Of a stretch of DNA of 64,000 bases, positions 58,729-64,000 are shown one piece after another; position 1 is the first letter of the stretch, and every line of letters starts with the position of its first letter. A program made the position numbers and the translations under genes. Source of the stretch: Prunella strophiata (Eukaryota > Chordata > Aves > Passeriformes > Prunellidae); NCBI GenBank assembly GCA_036583965.1, contig JAZBQD010000014.1:43519490-43583489 (forward strand), written 5' to 3'. The notes beneath the pieces are model-generated. The model had not been told where the DNA came from and searched no databases. It was given only the letters and a program-made list of their open reading frames with translations.

Positions 58729-60559
58729 AGATGATGTTAAGTAGCATTGCCGGGTGCGAGTAATAGAGATCTCTCGTGCTTTTCTCCCCGTGCTTGTGGC
58801 GCTGGGAGCGCATCTGCCTAGCTGTGTTTTCAAGGCTGAAACTATTTCAAGGGCTGGTTTGCAGTGACATCAAAAGCAAAGCTTTTAAATTTCTCTCAAA
58901 TTGCTTTATATGAATGTTTAAATGGTTTTGAAGGACAGAGAGCAACCTGCCCATGCAGAAAACCCAGAGAACTGGCTATCTTTTCTGTCCCTCTGCTTGC
59001 TTTGTCTCTATTAGTTTGCCAGTGTTCAAAATTATATAGCAACCCAAAGGAGAAGGGAGCAAGCCTGAAGGTCGCAGCCCATATGCTAAAAGATCTGCAT
59101 AGATGTTCATCTTTTGGCATGACATCTTGCTTCATGTTTTCTGTCAGGAGGAAGATGGACACAACTTTCTAGGTAGAGCTGGAGAACAGGAGCCCCTCTG
59201 GTTACCCCAGCTGGCTGGAGGGTATGGCAGGAGCCCATCGGGCTGTGGCACTCCATGCTTGGAGAGTGAGCTCTTCCTCACCAGGTTTTCCCTCCCCAGG
59301 AGACCCTCTGGCAGGGTGAGGATGTGTGTTACCTGTTGCTGTGGTGCAGCTCCACAAGCGTGCAAGTGCTCTGAGCACGTAGGTGGAGGCAGGAGCCTAC
59401 TCACAGCCACTCCACTAACACCAGACAGCAGAAGAAATCCAAGCACTTTGATGTGGTTCTCTAGGCCCCTGGTAAGCTGCCCAAACTAGTTTAACCAGGC
59501 CCAGAGGCAGAAGAGGTAGGAAGAAATGGGCTTTGCTGAATAGCCAAAGGAGCGCTTCCTTATCAGCCTCATTCCTGGGGAGCTTTTGCGCTGAAGTGAG
59601 CCTGTCCCGAAGGTACAGCAGTGAGACAGGCCTGCCTGAGACTGGAGGAGAAATGTGTTTTCTTGTTAATTGTGAGGAGGCCATCCGGGGTCAGTAACTG
59701 TTGGTTTTCTTTTTAAAGGAAGCATGGGCAGGTGCTAAATTCATGTCTGCAGCATAATCCTGCTTGGGAGGCAGGCTGTGACTGTCACCACATCCCACTA
59801 ATGACCTCAGAAGGAAAAAGGGAGGTCACTCAGTCTTCAGATGACCTCAGGAGATCACTGAGACTTCAGACTGGGCCTTCAAACAACAGTGTCCATATCT
59901 TTCTGTGGATGCAGGGTGACCATCAAATAAGGAAGGGATGTGACTCACCTGGCAAATAGGAAAGCAGACAACCTGTGCAGCCTGCAGCCAGATTTGTGGA
60001 TCAAAGCTGTCAAGCACCCTGAGCTGTGTGTGTGGTGAGCCCCTCCACCTCGATTAAGCTAGTCTAACAGCAGAAGAATGGATGAAATATTCAGTATTGA
60101 GAATTTTCTACAGAAAAGAAAGCGGGAGGAATTGCTGGCACTGCAGAACTTGGGCATCTGGCCAACTTGACCAAAATACTCTCTAAAAATAAGATGGTGG
60201 TTTCTCAAAATTTTAGGCATGTGGTTTGAGAGTTTTCAGCTAAATCCTTGTAAACTGTTATCCTGTTAACATGAAGTGTTCATAGCTTTATAGACTTTCT
60301 GATGGGGCTGTGAGACAGAGGTACTTATAGTGAATCACCTGAATGGCAGATGTTGAAGCCATTCTCAAATAGACCAGAAGGCTTTTTTTTGCTTTTTTTT
60401 TCCCCCTAATCTTCTACAAATACTGATTAGTGCTACAACAAACAAGACCTGTCTCCTTTTATACCCATCTCCCCACAGAAGAAAGAAAACATTCTTTCAG
60501 GAATGGTGGTTTTAGGTTTTCAGTGGGGTTTTTTTTCTTTTTTTGATTCCTTGATTTCC

Positions 60560-60726
60560 ATCTTGGGAAAGGAAACCCTTGGTGGTAAATAATTGCATTA
60601 GGAACTGGCAGGATCGACTTAAATGAAAGAGCCTTGTCCAGCAATTCATTACTTAATTGTACAATGGACTTTCTCAGCACTGCTTCCTGGTAATCATCAT
60701 CCAAGTCCTTCAGCTCTGATACCTGT
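60560..60726 (-). other. Exon-like open stretch on the minus strand, function unknown
   Basis: On the minus strand, an acceptor-like AATTGTTTACAG is followed at 60,720 by an open frame reading SELKDLDDDYQEAVLRKSIV and then QLSNELLDKALSFKSILPVP. The charged, helix-forming composition with regularly spaced Leu/Ile is unlike neighbouring chance frames and could be a coiled-coil or prohormone-like exon. The frame continues to 60,459 through a lysine run encoded by an A-rich stretch, so a true exon would end earlier, but no good donor is seen (only a weak one at ...CCAAG|GGTTTC). I do not recognise the protein. It could be an exon of a minus-strand gene nested in the intron, a decayed exon, or chance. 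Confidence 0.25.
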
Positions 60727-60892
60727 AAACAATTAGCATTCTCCCACATGGCACACAAACACTTGAGCAGTGTTTAACAGGATATTTCTGTGTGGCAGCA
60801 GTTTTAAGGAGTCTTCCTGTCCTCCTTCTGCCTTTCTCTTCCACGGTCTTTCCTCCCAGTTACTGGTGTATTCAACTTATATACAGATTTGA

Positions 60893-60898
60893 AATAAA
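60893..60898 (+). terminator. AATAAA polyadenylation-like signal
   Basis: AATAAA followed within about 30 nt by GT/T-rich sequence (TTTATATGTGATGCTGCTGTC) has the layout of a vertebrate poly(A) site on the + strand. No upstream + strand exon is evident, so it may be unused. AATAAA is common in AT-rich DNA. Confidence 0.2.
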
Positions 60899-61017
60899 GC
60901 TGTTTATATGTGATGCTGCTGTCTTCTCTGTCCTAGGAGCTGTAATTGCACAAAAAAAATGTCAGTTTTTAATTGTATATCTCTAGTCGTCCTCTAATGT
61001 TCACACCTGCTTTTCAG

Positions 61018-61029
61018 TTTGTTACAGAG
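61018..61029 (+). other. Candidate 12-nt microexon
   Basis: TTTGTTACAGAG is bounded by a strong acceptor (TTCACACCTGCTTTTCAG) and a good donor (GAG|GTAAGC). At 12 nt it would keep frame (Phe-Val-Thr-Glu). Such paired sites can be microexons or recursive-splicing points in long introns. A second AG just before the donor is an alternative acceptor. It may be chance. Confidence 0.15.
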
Positions 61030-63115
61030 GTAAGCTGCTGATGGGAACATGACATTCCCCTCTCTCACACTGGAAAAAATGAAAAAAACCTTCTGTGAGG
61101 TTCCTTTCATTGCTGCCCTCCTCTTGGGTTTGAACAGATTACAATGCTACTTGCCTCTGGACTGGCCAAAAGCACAATACGTGGAAGCAAGAATTACTAT
61201 GAAATGTATATTACCCAGGATGTAGCTTGGCCATTGGGTGACATGGAGTTAGACCTGTGGTGCTGACCCTCTTATAAGGTGTTAAAATGGATTGAAAGTC
61301 AACATACAATGAAAGACTTAAAAGTACATGTCTGAATCACAGGACACATGATATGGAATACATACGAATGAGAAAAGTCTGGGAACTGCTTCTTAGCCAG
61401 TGGTGAAGGGCAAGTCAGTCAAAACAAGCCCCAGCTGAAATTGGTTGATTCTTCTGTGCTTCTACAAAATGGAAAATGTCCTAAACAACAGCTTTATTTG
61501 AGTAAGGCATTGCCCACCAGCCCTGGTGCTAGTTTTAATGTGTGATGATGAGACATGAAAATTGCCATGGCAAAGTTCTCTGTGCTGCAGCACTGCTTTG
61601 AAAAAGAACCAAGCCCCAAATTTGTGAATGTTGTTGCATTAGCTTCCAGTTTTCATGAGGTAATGCACAGCCTGAATGATGTGTTAAAAGAAGGACTTTT
61701 TAAAACATACTGAAGTAATAGAAACAATGTAGGGACATCTGAGATGCCAGTCCTTTGAACATCAGCTGCAGTTGAAGCACTTCAGGATTCAATGTGTGAT
61801 GCTTGTAATTCTCTCAGTTTCTTGCACAGATTGCTGAAGACTGACTCCAGGAATCAAAGTTACCCATATTTTACACCAAGAGATTGTGAATAACAGCTAG
61901 CTAGCAATTTACCCATCAACAACTATTTATTTGTCAATAAAGACCTACAGAAAAAGGAAGAAATGGAACTAGCTCTTTTTTAACAGCTTTTTTTTCTTAA
62001 TAACGATGCTTTGCATTTAAAGTAGAGATACTCTTATTTGGAACTTGGAATATGTAAGTCTTACTGCAAGAACTATCTGTATGTTTTGTCTGACTGACCA
62101 TTTCTTATTAATTACAAAGCTAGAAGTAGATTGGGTTGATAAGGCATAACCCTGAAACTGCTTCCTGTACATGATCCTTGGTGTTTTTTAAATTCTTTTC
62201 TTATCACATTCTAATCATGTCTGGCATCATGACACATGCCTTCAGGGGATGACAGGCTGTGGTCCTGTGGGATTTTTGTTTAAGTCTTCTGGTATAAATT
62301 TTAGGAAGCTTCTATTGACTAGGTAACACTTTCAACTTGTAGGATAGCATGCTGTCTGTACCCTGGCATGTAAAGAATAGTACAGGAATACAAAACATTG
62401 ACATCACAGGTAACAGTCTGAAGTTGATATTCCATAATTTGATGTTTGTGCTGTGACCAGGGTAAGCTAAGATTTGGCAGGATTGTTAGCTCAAGGAAAG
62501 CCTAGTGAAGTAAATAAAATTTTCAGTGTTGCTTTAGTCTTAAAAAATCCCTCTAAAAGGTAGACAGCTCTTGCCCTTCACTGAAGCCTGAACTAAATAT
62601 CAAAGAAGTTTCTTGAAGTAAGACCAAATGCACTGAAAAACAAGTGCAGGGTGTTTTTGGTTTTTTTCTGGAAGCTCAAGTAAGTTCACTGAAGGGCTGA
62701 TATTTCATCAGTGAGTACTGCTGGTAGCTGTCTCCACACAGCACCTCTTTGCATCATAAAACCATTCCTTTAATGAAAACCTGAAGTATCTCATATCCCT
62801 TACTGTAAAATGTATTGCTCAGTGCCACTGCGTGGGGTTTTTTGGTTTTATTTTACTAAGACTGAATTCATTTGATAGACCTAGTTTGTGAGTCTCTTGT
62901 AAAGCCACCATGTGGTGCATCAAGGCAGCACCTGAACAAAATGCTTCACAGAAGTATGTAGTATCACTGGGGAACATAGCTCATAAAGCAAAATGAAGAT
63001 CTAAAACACTGAAAAAGGCCATCATCTGTAGCATGTCCAGCTCACAGTTTCTTAACTCTTCTAAACTGATGTTTCATGAAGGCAAATTTGTCCTGTAAAA
63101 AAATAATCAGTTAAC

Positions 63116-63152
63116 AATTCTGTACTGCTGCTGCTAATTCTGTACTGCTTCT
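63116..63152. repeat. 20-bp tandem duplication
   Basis: AATTCTGTACTGCTGCTGCT at 63,116 is followed directly at 63,136 by AATTCTGTACTGCTTCTCCC. The first 14 bases are identical, so this is a short local duplication. Confidence 0.85.
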
Positions 63153-64000
63153 CCCTTCAGACCAAAACAATGTTTAATCAACCATCTGTACACAAACAAA
63201 GCAAAAAAGTCACTTTAAAAAAAAAACATTGTTTTTCCTGAAGTGTTCATACTCAATTTAGAGTTAATGCTTAAGCTGTATCTGTTCATCTGACTTGTTT
63301 TTGACTTGTTCATTAAAATGTTACTGCACTATTGCTATGGAATACTTTAAGTTTTTGGAGTAGAGTGACAGCTGGCAAGTGTTGATTACTTTGGCAGATT
63401 TACACAAGATTGTTTGTTCCATCAAAAGCACATTTTTTAATCTATACTTTAAATTTTAAAGAATTGAAGAATATCAAGTTATTTGTTCTTATCAGTAGAG
63501 TCTGTCAGGAGGACATTTAGAAAATTAAACTTCTTATGTAACAAGTCTCATTTCCATTTAAAGTATTGCATATGTTTTTTCCTGTTACTGGTTAACGTGG
63601 TCCATGTGTGGGTCTACTCTTCTCCCACTCAATGTCTTGAGTCCTGGATGATTGGAGTGGTGAATAGAGAAGGAAAATGGTACTCAGGGGAGCACAGGAA
63701 GAATGCAAGAGGTAAAGAATCTGGAGAGACAGAGACAGAAAAGTAATTACCATATCTCTTTTTCAAACAGTTCCTCCTTTCATTTGAATAATAAGAAGCT
63801 TATAGTGACCACTACAGCTGGTAATGAAATGGCAGTATAGTCTGACCTCAGTGGGAGTTCTTCACTTCATAGGATAACTTAAGTAGGGTGTTGTACTCAT
63901 CAGGAGACAAAGTTGTTGTATGAACAGTGCATGCACATCTCTACCACCTACTGGTTTGCTTAGAAAAACAACTACACGGACATCACGCTCAAAAACTGTT

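Larger units (their letters stand above)
58729..64000 (+). other. Probable intron continuation, no clear gene
   Basis: Ordinary unique sequence to the end of the window, slightly GC-richer at 59,050-59,700 and AT-rich afterward. No protein is recognised. Candidate exon-like items at 60,560-60,726 (-) and 61,018-61,029 (+) and a polyadenylation-like signal at 60,893 are listed separately with low confidence. Confidence 0.4.

Noticed and set aside
58270..58833. 187-codon minus frame and 175-codon plus frame with internal peptide repeats
   Set aside because: They are generated by the 39-bp and 47-bp minisatellites and the CR1 end. 39 is divisible by three, so any stop-free register repeats.
1..64000. 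Search by eye for tRNA, rRNA, snRNA, known miRNA, CRISPR arrays, LTR pairs and endogenous viral genes
   Set aside because: None recognised. No LTR pair, no tRNA box B in a cloverleaf context, and no viral protein motif other than the CR1 reverse transcriptase remnant.

Overview
This looks like a stretch of bird nuclear genome. The clearest evidence is CR1 LINE fragments in both orientations. One carries a CR1-type reverse transcriptase motif, and three preserve the CR1 3' end with its short ATTCTGTG/ATTCTATG repeats. CR1 with this tail is the dominant interspersed repeat of birds. The species cannot be named from the sequence. There are no operons, no bacterial signals and no intact cellular protein-coding gene. 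The open frames present are short and mostly what chance gives in AT-rich DNA, or are stop-poor runs in GC-rich DNA.

Layout. Positions 1 to about 44,790 are AT-rich, apparently intergenic DNA. They hold four clear CR1 fragments and one weak one, simple repeats, a few old SINE/MIR-like remnants, several perfect hairpins near 34-35 kb, TAAT-rich stretches that resemble conserved non-coding enhancers (best at 39.66-39.96 kb), and one exon-like open stretch (40.53-40.72 kb). Positions about 44,795-46,140 are a strong CpG island with GC boxes, two oppositely oriented CCAAT boxes and a consensus splice donor at 45,519/45,520. This is very probably the TATA-less promoter and non-coding first exon of a gene transcribed on the + strand. 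From 45,520 to the window end I see no convincing coding exon, so this is probably a long first intron of at least 18 kb. The gene itself cannot be identified here.

The most distinctive local structure is at 57.5-58.75 kb. A minus-strand CR1 runs directly into a 39-bp minisatellite that appears to have been amplified from the CR1 sequence itself. This is followed by a CpG-rich spacer with a near-consensus CTCF motif, and then by a second GATCCCGG-based minisatellite with a 47-bp higher-order unit. I found no undescribed multi-gene system. The items most worth checking are this composite repeat/CTCF block, the perfect hairpins, and two candidate orphan exons (40.6 kb on +, 60.6 kb on -).
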